Positions 12,498 to 23,184 of a stretch of 64,000 nucleotides of DNA are shown here, one piece after another. The stretch comes from Acanthochromis polyacanthus (taxonomy: Eukaryota > Chordata > Actinopteri > Pomacentridae): the NCBI RefSeq assembly GCF_021347895.1, contig NC_067123.1, positions 7,817,828 through 7,881,827 of the forward strand, read 5' to 3'. A program made the translations under genes and the position numbers. The notes under the pieces were generated by a model, which saw nothing but the letters and a program-made list of their open reading frames with translations, made no database searches and had not been told where the DNA came from. The first letter of the stretch is position 1. Every line of letters begins with the position of its first letter.

Positions 12498-13344
12498 AAT
12501 ATGCAGCATAGTTCTGCAAGTCACCCCTCTCTTCTGCTGCTCGCCTTCCTCGCTGCTCCCTCCTCTTCCTCCTCTTCCTCGTCTTTTTGGCTGTTGCTGC
12601 AGTCTGTTGGCTCACCATGGACTTGCATAGCTCTATATCAGCAGCAGAGACAGTGAGGGAGGGAACGAGGCCTGACAGAAGAATACTGATGACAATAATG
12701 GCAGCCAGGCACCGGCAGTTACTGCACATACGTCACTCAGCTTTTGTCACCGCGGACATGTGGACCTAAAGAGTGCAAATTGAGAGGAAGCAGGACGCAG
12801 AGGGAACATGGCTGAAGTTGTTGTGTTGCTCAGCCGTTAGAAAACATAGATTAAACTGCTGTCAGTCTCCATGGAGGCCTGGTTCTCCTCACAGTAAACA
12901 TGTATGTCCTTCATGACCCCACATGGTGAAAACCACGTGTTTCTTTACCTTGTTAACCTGTCCGTATGGTGATTTTTGGATCCTCGAAGGCATTTCATGA
13001 GCAAAATAAGCATCATTTCTGAGCATTTCTACCTTCACAGTCTCAAAAAAACAGATTCAGACCTTCAAGGCTTCATACTAAACAAACCTAAAAACCTAAA
13101 TCTGTTGTCTTGCAGAACTATTCTTCTTCAGAATCAATTTTCAACTTCAATATGTTTGGCTGAATTACTCCGATATCACTACTTGTCATTATATGGAGGG
13201 TGAGATGTGGGCCACAACAGTGTAGAGTGATTTTCATGACACATTAAGACAGAAACTAATTATTTTATTGAAAAAAGTCCAAATGTTTCTACTTTGATGC
13301 ACATAAATTCATTTTCAGGGTTTTAATCAACAACCGGAAAAGAC

Positions 13345-13740
13345 TTTAAAGGTCCCATATTATGCCAAAGTGTTATGCTCGCATTTAGTTTTATAACTTA
13401 ATATGCGACAAAGCTGGTTCATTTCATTATGACTGTTTGACTCGTGGTTTTAGGGCTGTTTGAAATGGGTTGTTTTGCTCTGAAAACCAATGAGTTGCTG
13501 CTGTCCCCGCCTACTTTCAGGAAGAAAACTCTCTCTGCATCTAGTTTTAGCCGAATGACTGTTGGTTAGTTAGACACTACATAGCACCGAGATTGAATTT
13601 TGACTCACTTGTAAAGCTAGAGTGCGAATTGGTTGTTTGGGGACTTAGAAATGGAAGAAGTGAACTTTTTCATGTCTGAACAGCTTTTATTTTACACCTC
13701 CTAAGTTTAAACAACCACAAAACCAAACCTTTAAAGGTGC
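13345..13740. repeat. TTAAAGGTCCCATATTATGC-type teleost MITE, degraded
   Basis: The opening motif TTAAAGGTCCCATATTATGC is a common start of a dispersed teleost repeat. An internal stretch (about 13419-13542: GGTTCATTTCA, later TTCAGGAAGAA and CTCTCTG) recurs at 25412-25544. The right boundary is uncertain. Likely a non-autonomous DNA transposon. Confidence 0.6.
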
Positions 13741-13885
13741 TTTCAGAGACCGTGAGTCACAATTACACCAGTTTGCCTCAAGATAACACAGCTAATCAGT
13801 GATTACAGGAGAGTATTTTGAAAACAATTATGGTTTATTCAGAACTGATTACAAAACTGAATATGACAAATCAGAGACCGATGTA

Positions 13886-14116
13886 CACTACCAGTCAAAG
13901 GTTTGGACACACCTTCTCATTCAATGCCTTTAATTTATTTGTGTTATTTTCTACATTGTAGATTCATACAGAAGATTAACACTTTTTTGTTTACAGCATA
14001 ATTCCACATGTATTCTTTTATAGTTTTGATGTCTACAATATTAATCTACAGTGTAGAAAATAATTAAATAAAAACCACAGCATGAGAAGGTGTGTCCAAA
14101 CTTTTCACTGGTAGTG
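13886..14116. mobile_element. Tc1-type MITE, 231 bp
   Basis: Flanked by TA on both sides (13884-13885 and 14117-14118). The left end is CACTACCAGTCAAAGGTTTG and the right end is its diverged reverse complement (CAAACTTTTCACTGGTAGTG). It continues inward with ACACACCTTCTCAT on both sides. There is no transposase, so it is non-autonomous. A second Tc1-type MITE with related ends lies at 38733-39088. Confidence 0.9.
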
Positions 14117-15217
14117 TACATTTACTGAAAAATTGAAAATATTGGTGTCAAAATTTAGACTAACACAAACTTTAATTATTTTAGTGTATGTTGAATTAAA
14201 AGAGAACTTTTTGATTTTTATCCTGAAGTGCTGTAACCAACCAGGAAGTGCAGGAGACTATAAAGTGGTAGTAGCACATTTATAAAGTAATATTTTCTTG
14301 CTTTTTATGAAACGATAACAATTCCGATAAAAAAACAGCTAAATATCAGTTTCAATAATTAGGAATAGTAGTAAGGAATATAAATTTTGCACCTTTATTT
14401 CAAAGGCATTTAAGAACTAGCATCTTTCCAGAGATATTTTTAAATGTCCTGAGTTTGTGACTGAAGAAACTCTGAAAACTATGAAGCGTTATCTGCAAAA
14501 AAAAATGCTAAAACCTCACTGATTCTACCATTTGTAGCCCTTTCAACATTTACTGCGTATCTTCCAACACATTTCACGGACAGATCCTGTGTTTGACCCA
14601 GTCAGGGAAGAAACAAAGGGGAGATGACGTGAATATTCTCATGTCGGGGAGGAAGCAGATTGATCAGCATCTGAAGCCGAGCAGATGAAAGGACGCGAAA
14701 AACCGAGGCGACAGATCGAGGCTGGGTGATGGGGGGAGGCTGGAAAAAAGGAGGGGAAGGAATGTGAGGAGGGGGATGAGCTAATGAGAAGACCAGACTG
14801 CTAGATGCTGGGAAATGGGGAGAAATCAGACATTAATACAAATACATGCTCTCATATGTTAAATTTCATTCGTTTGTTCGCTGAGTTATCGATCGTCAGA
14901 GAGAAGAACGAGGGTCTGAAAGGAGACGTCAGGTTGAATTAAAGTAAAATCTCGTGCTTGTTTCTGCAAACTCACTGTAGCTGTGGCTGCTTCTGTGTGG
15001 GAAATAATGACTGTCTTCAAGCATAAAGTTCATTTTGTCAACAGTGAACGCATCATTAGATGGAACATAATGAATGAGGGAGAGATTCTTATGATTTTTT
15101 TATGTAAATGTGATGCTTTTCATTACATTTTACACCACGGCTCAACAGAGGATTACCGTTTTCTGCAGACAGAGAATAGTGAATGTCAACGCTGCCCTGT
15201 TTCTGTGTTCCCTCCAG

Positions 15218-15384
15218 ATTTCAGAGATCTATGTGAGCGGCGAATCAGGCGACCTCACAGCCAAAGAGAAGCTGTTACTATGGAGCCAGCAGGCGACAGA
15301 AGGATACCCCAGCCTCCGCTGCGTCAACTTCACCTCGTCCTGGAGCGACGGACGCATGTTCAACGCTCTGCTGCACAGATACAG
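15218..15384 (+). CDS. macf1: macf1 exon 2, first part of CH2
   Basis: Acceptor ccctccag, donor ACAG|gtgaga; enters in phase 0 and leaves two bases. It encodes the start of the second calponin-homology domain ([38 protein letters not shown]). In long isoforms the preceding residue would be the end of CH1 from exons upstream of this window. CH2 supports actin binding with CH1 but binds F-actin only weakly alone. Confidence 0.96.
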
Positions 15385-15564
15385 GTGAGATGGGTGGTTG
15401 TTTGTGGTGTTTGGGTGAATTTACACAGTTTCAAACATGTACTGCTTTCCAGTAATCTCATGGCATATGAAAGCGTCGACTTCATGACTAGGTCAGACCT
15501 GAACACATTTCTAAACTGCATGCTGTCACATTCACAGATAGAAACACTGAAGCGGTGTACTTAA

Positions 15565-16181
15565 CTTCTGTGTTCACTCAGGGTCAAAAATGCCCCGGCC
15601 ACGATGTTTAATAGCAAAGAAAACCCCCAAAATGGCATTTTTGTCAACTTGACATTTGATGACTTTTTCTAAAGTTACCCCGACATCAATAAAATGAAAC
15701 GCTGTCTCTATTATTTTATTTTGTTCTTATTATAGTCGTCAGTTATGCTCCTTGTGGGTGGGAGCAGTGATTCAACAGATGTGAGAAGTCCAGTATTGCA
15801 TTGTACAGTATATAGTGCGCTGTTGTTTCCCTTCAAAAAATGCATTTAAAGCTGGTTTCTGCACATTTCTGGTGCTTTCTTAGGATATGCAAGTACTACC
15901 TCTTGCTCAAAAATGATGCTTACACCTATGCAGTACCTTTAACAACAATGATGGTGATAGTAAACCTCTACTTTAGTAAAGAAAACAGTCTTTCTGCCCT
16001 CTGAAGATGGAAAATCCAGACATTCACAAAGTGTAACGCATGACCAGTTGTTTCTTTGTGTAAAATAGATTTTGGGTTGAAAATCCAATTAAACTGCTTT
16101 ATTTTGTAAGCTCAGTGGAGGCGGGTCATTTTTTACTCTTAGGACAAAGGGAGTGTGCAGGATGTTACGACAACACGAGGG
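15565..16181. mobile_element. piggyBac-like non-autonomous element, 617 bp
   Basis: Bounded by TTAA at 15561-15564 and 16182-16185. The right end read inward is CCCTCGTGTTGTC; the left end is a decayed version (CTTCTGTGTTCAC). Both are followed by a segment like AAAAATGMCCCG. TTAA target sites and CCCT-type ends are typical of piggyBac-derived MITEs in teleosts. No transposase frame. Confidence 0.75.
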
Positions 16182-16400
16182 TTAAAGTTGTGCAAATCAA
16201 TGTATTGAACTTTTTTTTTCCACATTTCGGGACCAATACTGGTCCAGAAACCTCTGATTTGCGATGCCACTATCACAAAACACATTTTCTGTTCACTATT
16301 ACAAACTGAATTGTTCACAAAAATAAAACTTCACCTGCAATTTACAGGTCAGATCAATGAGAATCACCAATAATGAATATAATCCAGGTTGTGACTGATA

Positions 16401-16800
16401 GCTTGTTGCTTCCAGCTGTTTAGGACTCTTTCCTCTGAGTTTATCCAAAACTCACAGCATCAGCAGGATCCATATGATTGTCTTTAAAAAGAGAGGAAGT
16501 TTCTCACATTTATGCACGTAGAACAACAGAACTGGAACTATAAATTATCTTCGACGTGAAGACACAATCACTTCAGGCCAGTATCCAACAGCAAGCTGCA
16601 GTGCAGTACTTTTCTGTTTAGTTTGTTGCTTCCAGCTGTTTAGGACTGTTTCCTCTGAGTTTATTGAATAGCTGCAGCATCAGACGGCAGCAGAAAGGAG
16701 ATAAAGTTGCACACATTTATGGATTTAGAACAATAGCAATAACTTAATTAATTATTTATAGTCATGAATTATATCCAACATGGAAACAGATTCTGTCAGG
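16401..16800. repeat. Diverged 220-bp tandem duplication
   Basis: The segment TTGTTGCTTCCAGCTGTTTA at about 16403 recurs at 16623, followed in both by GGACT-TTTCCTCTGAGTTTAT and a weaker ACACATTTATG...AGAACAA block. The copies are offset by 220 bp. Confidence 0.7.
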
Positions 16801-17362
16801 ATCTAACATCAGGTCCCACAGTGTACATTTTTCACCTCAGGAACGTGATGTTTTCCTTTGTTAAATAGCAGTTCTACATTTACACCTCTGTTTAATAGTG
16901 CATAATTATGTATTTTCAGTCACTTGACAGATATCGTATAATATCTGTCCCCGTCACAGTTGTGTCTAAATGAAGCCATGAAGAACAATAATGTTAAATT
17001 GATTTATGTCTGAATAGCAGATTAATAAAGCAGCAGTGTTACATATTCCATGTGCGAAGAGAACTGAAATGCTTTAAACCACCCTTGAAACTGAGGCTGA
17101 AAGGGAAAATGACCCTACACATTAACACGTTAAACTATTCAGAAACACACAGACCCGACTCCGTGCAACGTGCTTCTCTCTACCAGTAGTTCAAGGATGG
17201 TTGGTTTCTATTCAAAAGGGTTTTTTAATACAACTTTTCAAATTTTTACACCCAGAATAAAATGTTTTGAGTTTGGTTTGAAAGTGTTTGAATCAGTATT
17301 GAATTCAAAACTCAAACGCACTAAAGGTCAAGGATGTTCTTAATACTTGTATGCTGCTTTAA

Positions 17363-18053
17363 GGGGCGAGTACTCCTTATTTCACAGGTTCACAAAGCCA
17401 TTATATTGTATAGGCTCTTAACAATGTTTGATATGACCCAATTTAACATGCTATACATCATTTTAAAGCTTATGAGTTGCAAATGATCATTTTAACAGTT
17501 AGACGTTACATGCAGTGATCCCTGGGGACAAAATCTTGTCATAAACATGCCAATACACATTTCCCGGTGACCCATCTTTAGATGCTATCTACTCAGAGTC
17601 CATAAATTTTGGGTTAATGACTATTATGCCTTTTGATAGAGTAACCTACTGTAAAACAAATAATGGGTGCTTTGCTCTTTTTCTTATTGCCACAGCAACC
17701 ATTTCAATATAAATAAATAACTCTTTACCCCAGAATGAAAATGGTCTCAAGTGGTCAGATTATAAAGTATTTAAAAAAGCATCCATTATTTTAAGAAGTA
17801 CTGTCTTAAGAACAATCTGTGCAAAAATCAGCATGATTGCTCAAATTGTTTAAAAGTTATTAGGTTTTATGTAACTCCTGTCCCAAAAAATACAGATTTT
17901 GAGAAAATGGCAGATAAAGATCGTGAACCATGTGCAAGTACTTGCCAAGCTGTTGTATGTCACTAACTAAACATTTATTTGATACCTAATGAATAGTTTA
18001 AGCACTTAAAATGTTTTTAGATTTTTTGAAGGCATATAAGGTGTACTCCCCTC
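17363..18053. mobile_element. TTAA-flanked non-autonomous element, 691 bp
   Basis: TTAA at 17359-17362 and 18054-18057. The left end GGGGCGAGTACTCCTTAT matches the reverse complement of the right end (ATAAGGTGTACTCCCCTC). No coding capacity. The TTAA sites and inverted ends point to a piggyBac-type MITE. Confidence 0.75.
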
Positions 18054-18055
18054 TT

Positions 18056-18150
18056 AAAGCAGCCGTGGCTCAGGTGGTAGAATAACTAAGGTTGGTGGTT
18101 TGGTCTCTCTGCTCAAGTGTCCTTGAGCAAAACACTGAAGTCCATGTTTG
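18056..18150 (+). repeat. SINE fragment with tRNA-like head
   Basis: GCAGCCGTGGCTCAGGTGGTA contains an A-box-like TGGCTCAGGTGG. About 30 bases on, GGTTGGTGGTTTGGTCTC is a decayed B box. The following AAGTGTCCTTGAGCAAAACA is typical of this common teleost SINE. It is too decayed to be a functional tRNA gene. Confidence 0.75.
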
Positions 18151-18360
18151 TGTGTGAATAGGTGAAGGAGAAGCACGCTGTAGAGCTGTTTGTAGAACAT
18201 GCAGGTTACCAAATCTACACATTCAAAAGTGGTATAAGAGAGCAGAATATTTACTGTTTCGGTGTTGCAGAGACGCTGATGTTTACCGAACACATGCAGA
18301 GATTCAGACACCAACAGATACACCAAACACACCGACACGTCTCCTCTGTTTGTTTTTCAG

Positions 18361-18473
18361 GCCCGACCTGATCGACATGGAGGTGGTGTCGCGGCAGAGT
18401 AACAGAGAGAACCTCGAACAAGCCTTCGAGATCGCCGAATCCTTAGGAGTGACCAGACTGCTGGACGCTGAGG
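18361..18473 (+). CDS. macf1: macf1 exon 3, CH2 middle
   Basis: Acceptor tttttcag, donor GAGG|gtgaga; the first base completes the Arg codon of exon 2. It encodes PDLIDMEVVSRQSNRENLEQ and the AFEIAESLGVTRLLDAE helix that ends CH2's core. The exon structure is the same as in vertebrate MACF1/DST. Confidence 0.96.
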
Positions 18474-19617
18474 GTGAGAATGTTGACATGAAAGAAAACA
18501 CCGAGCAGCTTGTTAAGGGTTGAGCAGAGAAAGATCTGCACCATGTTTTAGTATTTCACATGTTGGTAACTGAGCTCCCTTTTGAGCTGAAATAGGTTTT
18601 TATCTTGTTTCCAGCTTTTATTTTAGAGACATCCCAGCAGCCCTAATGACTGACTAGTTGACACATATTTATATTTATGAGTGTCTGCCCATGTAGAGAC
18701 TCTCTGCGGTCCTATTTTTGGTCTTTTTTCCACAGAATCCACTCACCACGGGCCATTAATTTTAGGGAAAGTGACACTTTCAGCTGTTGTTGACCTCTTG
18801 AGTCCTCTGAGACGAGTTTGTCAGCACAAAAAGTGGGACGCTGTTGAATCTATGGCTGATTTGGGCTCATATTGTCAGTCAGTGAAGCGTTCAGCTTTGC
18901 TATACGTTTCCTCTGCTGCTACAGAATCAGTGATGCTGCATCCAGCGATCATCTCCAGAATAGCTCCGTGATGATGTTTGTAGTGGTTTTCTGTCTCCAC
19001 ATTTTGTACATTTCACAGCTGCTATTCTGCATCTTACTACTCCTTATCATCTTCTTCTTCTTCTTCGTCTTCGTCTTCTTCGTCTTCTACTTTCTTTATC
19101 TTCTTCACCATCTTCTTCTTGTCCGTCGTCTTCTTTTTCTCCTTTTTTGTCCTTCTTTTTGTCCATCTTCTTTTTGTTGTTCATCATCTTCGTCTTCTTC
19201 TTGTCTGTCTTCTTTGTTGTCTTCTTCTTCATGTTGTTGTTCTTTGTCTTCTTTTTCTTGTCCGTCTTCCTCTTCTTCTTCTTTTTTCCTTCTTTTTTTC
19301 CTTCTTTTTGTCCATCTTCTTTTTCTTGTTCATCATCTTTGTCTTCTTCTTGTCTGTCTTCTTTGTTGTCTTCTTCTTCGAGTTGTTGTACTTTGTCTTC
19401 TTCTGTGTGTTCTCTTCTTCTTGTTCTTCTTTTCTTCTTCTGGTTCTTGTTGATCTTCATTTTCTTATTCTTCTTATTTAGTATTATTATTGCTACATAT
19501 GGTATGTTGTAAACATGCATTTCTTTTCAGCACACAAAATGCAGTACTGACCTAGTTTTTCATTTCTTTTGTGGTTTTGCATTTTTTTTCATGAATCTTT
19601 CTGAATTTTCTCCCCAG
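18474..19617. other. Intron 3 (1.1 kb)
   Basis: Dominated by a 430-base polypyrimidine tract (19046-19478). The long open frames seen in this tract on both strands are products of low complexity, not genes. Confidence 0.85.
19046..19478. repeat. TTC/CTT-rich polypyrimidine satellite with 149-bp higher-order duplication
   Basis: Almost pure C/T interrupted by G. A ~105-bp block starting CCTTCTTTTTGTCCATCTTC at 19151 is repeated at 19300 with few changes. The strand asymmetry could allow triplex (H-DNA) structure. It ends 139 bases before the exon 4 acceptor. Confidence 0.9.
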
Positions 19618-19724
19618 ATGTTGATGTTCCGTCTCCAGATGAGAAGTCGGTCATCACGTATGTCTCCTCAATCTACGATGCTTTTCCTAAAATCCCAGAA
19701 GGAGGAGAAGGCATCGCCGCACAC
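19618..19724 (+). CDS. macf1: macf1 exon 4, end of CH2
   Basis: Acceptor ctccccag, donor CAC|gtatgt, ends in phase 0. Encodes [20 protein letters not shown] followed by [13 protein letters not shown], the conserved last helix of the actin-binding region and the linker into the plakin domain. Confidence 0.96.
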
Positions 19725-20169
19725 GTATGTCACCTCACCATCTCAATGAAATGTTCTCACACTGTGTTTAATGGCTTTAATGTTATTGGTTTAATGCATG
19801 AACCATGCTTCAGTGTCTGTAGGACATTACAGTACCATTTCCTGTTAACTTTTAAAATACTCTCCAGTGTATACGTTTTCAGCGTTTTCATTTCTTCGTT
19901 CCGGTCTCAGCTGAAAGTTTATTTCCCTTTTGTTTGCTTCTCCGCTGTGCAGCTTGTTGAGTAATGAACTGGAACTTTTAAATAATGAGGCCGTTAATTG
20001 AACAGTGTTCTGGTCATTTATTATTAATCACTTTGTGTGAAACTAAATCTGTCTGTTACCATTCGAGGCAATCTTTAAATGTGTAATATATAACTATCTA
20101 CTCACAGCTCTTATTACTATTTGTTTCTCTCTCATTTTATCTCCTCATTCTCTCTCTGTCTTCCATCAG
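19725..20169. other. Intron 4
   Basis: 445 bp, non-coding; nothing recognised besides splice signals and a pyrimidine-rich 3' end. Confidence 0.8.
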
Positions 20170-20289
20170 GAGGTGGACCAGCGCTGGTCAGAGTACCAGT
20201 CCAGGTTCTCGTCTCTGCTCCAGTGGAGCCGCCAGCATACGGCCCTCATGGCCAACAAGAACTTCCCTCAGAACCCCGTGGAACTCAAG
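20170..20289 (+). CDS. macf1: macf1 exon 5, start of plakin domain
   Basis: Acceptor ttccatcag, donor AAG|gtgagc, 40 codons, phase 0 both ends. Encodes EVDQRWSEYQSRFSSLLQW and NKNFPQNPVELK, matching the first plakin-domain helix after CH2 in MACF1. Confidence 0.96.
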
Positions 20290-21562
20290 GTGAGCTTCAC
20301 TGCAGCGTTTTCTCACATTCATTATCATGAACCGCAGAACATGTAGCAGACCTTTATTGTGAATCGACAGAAAATCCCCAAAAAACACATAAATGAAGAG
20401 TACATGTAATCCATCACCTCAGGTAATGTTGTGTATAATTATTACACTTAAATAAAATCTAATTACTGCAGAAGGTTAAATGAACAAGAAATCATTCACT
20501 ACCTGTTAGAGTTCAGCATGCAAACACCTACAGGCCAGTTTTCATTTCTAATTTACTCTGTCTGATAAGCATAATTGGTCATATTTTATTATAGAGCCCT
20601 GTTTTGATTGGCTCATGTTTTCCCTTTTAAAGTTAATAGAAACTCAACGTTGCCTACGACTGTAAAATGAAAAGCCGTCTAAGGATAGAAACCGGTTATT
20701 TCTTAGCAGGGCTTTTTTTCTTTTTTAATTTTCATTTTTGACCATTTTGTGCCTTTTGTTAAATGATGGAGAGAGGCAGGAAATAAGAGGGAGAAGAGCA
20801 CGATAATGACACGCAAACAAACTGTTCAGGTTTGAACTGGAGACTCTAATTCAGTCAGTAATTCTGCAAAACTGTTTAAAATGAACAGAAGTGGTCACTG
20901 AGGAGGAGATATGTGACGCAATAGAAATTCAACAGAACAAATCAGCCTCTATTTTAGTTAAAACGGTCTCTGTTGTGTTTTTCTGACAGATACAGGCAGC
21001 ACAGAAAGGGTTAACTGGTGAGCAATTTTAAACACTAGATAAACAGAACGTGTCAGCAAACACTGTGAATTGGTGACACAGAGATGAGCTTTTTTTTAAT
21101 CCCAGGTGTTTTAATTTAAATTTCCTCTCAGCAGCATGTCCGTCTGACTGCAGCCGGCTGGCATGAATCAAACTCCTGCCTGTATGTTTTCTCAGCTTCG
21201 TCTCTTCGGCCTTGAAGACGGAGAGCTGACGAGCAATTTCTGTAAAATCCTTGAGAGAACAAATAAAGCGACGTGGGGAGGGGAGAGTAGAGGGGTTTAA
21301 TAACGTGGACACCTTCACACAGAGGTGTCAGAAGAGCGAAGAAGAGTTCAGATTAAAGACGAGGGAATAATAACATGAGAGAGGATGCGGCTGTGAATGA
21401 AGCAGCTAAATACGAGATGAGCGTTAAGAAGCGTCCTAATGACCGCCCAGGGACAGAGGCTGTGATTACAGAGCTTTTACCTCTGATTGCAGGTATTGAC
21501 TTTGAGTTTGACCTAAAACAAAGACGGTGTTATTGCTGACCCTCCTGTTTCTGCTCCTGCAG
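20290..21562. other. Intron 5
   Basis: 1.3 kb, non-coding. 21120-21500 is less AT-rich than the rest and could contain conserved regulatory sequence, but there is no direct evidence. Confidence 0.7.
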
Positions 21563-21658
21563 GCACTTTACAACGAGTACGTCCATTTCAAAGAGACAGA
21601 GATCCCTGCCAAGGAGATCGAGAAAGGTCACATCGAACACCTCTACAAGATGCTGGAG
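21563..21658 (+). CDS. macf1: macf1 exon 6, plakin domain
   Basis: Acceptor ctcctgcag, donor GAG|gtaaga, 32 codons, phase 0. Encodes [20 protein letters not shown] and [11 protein letters not shown], clearly MACF1-like. Confidence 0.96.
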
Positions 21659-22843
21659 GTAAGAGCTGCATAAAGACGGAGGAAAAGGTGGCCGGCGTTC
21701 AGCTCCACGTGCAGAACTTGTTGTGCATCATGAGGCTGAGCTCAGGGGGATCCGGCCACAGTTACCTCCTGAAGCCATGGTGTTGTTTATCTAAGCAGCA
21801 GATTGTTTGATTGAACACATGATGGCTGATAATGGATCCCATTTATTCTCACTCAGCTGATGTTAGCAGAGCGTTCTTTTGTGGTGTGACTTATGATCGC
21901 TCATAAATGTGATCTAAAGGAGGCTTTAATGGAGTTTATCTGTCTGACAGTTAAGTGAAGTTAAATGTTATTTTTTGCTGCTTTTTGGCTCATTTTTCAC
22001 CACAGTATGAAGCATCTCTGTGGAAGCAGCAGATCCATGACTAAAAGTAGAGGGAACATAAAAAAGGGCTTCTGTTCAGCTTTAAAAAGTCACAATTCCA
22101 CAAATATTAAAAAAAAAAAAGCAAAAGTTCGATCTTTTTTTTTTAAAATTTTACGTTAAATAAAAAAACAATAGAATCAGCATGCACACCATTTTCCCTA
22201 AATACCACAGATGTTTAAAGTGGAGGCTCCACAATTTTTTTTTGCCACTTCTAAGGAATTTTTTAACACCGCTTGTTGTACATAAACAAAAATATGTCCA
22301 AAAAACTTGCTCCTCTGTTTACTATTTTTGAGACATGCTGCATTTGTTTTATTGGTCAAATATGTCTTATTTTTGTCTAAAACTTTCTAATGTAATTGCA
22401 TACTTCTCCTCTAAACACTGCCTGCACTTCAGCTGAGGATTCACTGAATTTTTGCACAATCAAAGCAGAATCACTCAGGGCTTCCTGTCTTTTTGTGTTT
22501 TGTTTTGTTGTTTTTTTTGTTTTGTTTTTTACGCAAAATTGTTTATTTTTGGATCATTTTTTTAAATGAGACACACGGAAGGAAGTCATTTGATATAATA
22601 TTTCAGGCTTAGATTTGGATCATTTTCCCAACAGTACAGCAAATCACTTATGACACATTCAAGGACCGTCAGAAAATTGGACATTCAACATTTTTTTCTC
22701 TTGTTACAGTTTCTTGGTCTGACGAATGTTGTTATTTTGGTATTTTTTTTCAAGCTTAGCATGCTTTTTAAACCTGCTGCTGCTGGGTTTTGGTGTTCTG
22801 AAGGTTAATCTTATTTTTCCCCGTTGTGTGTTTGTGCGTTCAG
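21659..22843. other. Intron 6
   Basis: 1.2 kb, T-rich in its second half. Contains a dispersed repeat (about 22610-22800) also found in intron 1. No exon recognised. Confidence 0.7.
22610..22800. repeat. Dispersed repeat, related to 5700-5860
   Basis: Shares the ordered blocks GATCATTTTCCCAACA, ATTCAAGGACCGTCAGAAAA and TTACAGTTTCTTGG with intron 1. Family unknown. Confidence 0.45.
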
Positions 22844-22971
22844 GTGTGGATAGAGTTCGGTCGTATTAAGCTTCCTCAGGGCCTCCATCCCAACGATCTG
22901 GAGGAGGACTGGGGCAAACTGATCCTGGAGATGCTGGAGAGGGAAAAGGCTCTCCGGCCGGCTGTGGAGAG
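22844..22971 (+). CDS. macf1: macf1 exon 7, plakin domain
   Basis: Acceptor gtgcgttcag, donor GAGAG|gtgcag, leaves two bases. Encodes [20 protein letters not shown] and [13 protein letters not shown], a highly conserved part of the plakin domain. Confidence 0.96.
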
Positions 22972-23090
22972 GTGCAGACACAAATCCACTAATTGAATGA
23001 AAAGCGCTGATGCGTCTCCTCGCATTCATTTTCTCATCAGGTTCGATTTTCTGCGACATGCCCGTTTAACCTCTGCCGGTGTGCTTTCAG

Positions 23091-23184
23091 GTTAGAGCTG
23101 CTGCTTCAGAGAGCCAATAAGATCCAGAACATGGCCCTGGACTGTGAGGAGAAGCTGACCCTCGCTAAGAACACACTGCAGTCT
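23091..23184 (+). CDS. macf1: macf1 exon 8, plakin domain
   Basis: Acceptor gctttcag, donor TCT|gtgagt. The first base completes the Arg codon; ends in phase 0. Encodes LELLLQRANKIQNMALDCEE and KLTLAKNTLQS. The preceding intron is only 119 bp. Confidence 0.95.

Larger units (their letters stand above)
5114..15217. other. Intron 1 (10.1 kb)
   Basis: Non-coding. It holds AT-rich dispersed repeats (about 7140-7495, 8702-9668, 11490-12497), a 14-bp and a 10-bp tandem array, a TTAAAGGTCCCATA-type repeat (from 13345) and a Tc1-type MITE (13886-14116), each listed separately. 12500-12830 is a less AT-rich block with a CRE-like TACGTCA at about 12730. 14580-14800 is purine-rich. I recognise no exon; a CH1 exon would not be expected here. 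Confidence 0.8.
15385..18360. other. Intron 2 (3.0 kb)
   Basis: Non-coding. It contains two TTAA-flanked elements, a 220-bp duplication and a SINE fragment (listed separately). No extra exon was recognised. Confidence 0.8.

Noticed and set aside
12472..12729. Minus-strand 85-codon frame beside the antisense repeat
   Set aside because: Overlaps a pyrimidine-rich tract that yields an Arg/Lys-rich peptide; no homology recognised.
18060..18110. tRNA gene at the SINE head
   Set aside because: The A-box is present but the B-box is degraded and no cloverleaf can be drawn; it is a SINE relic.
19047..19520. Long open frames on both strands across the polypyrimidine tract (Lys/Glu-rich on the minus strand, Phe/Leu/Ser-rich on the plus strand)
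   Set aside because: They follow automatically from low-complexity TTC/CTT sequence with few stop codons; no domain and no splice context.
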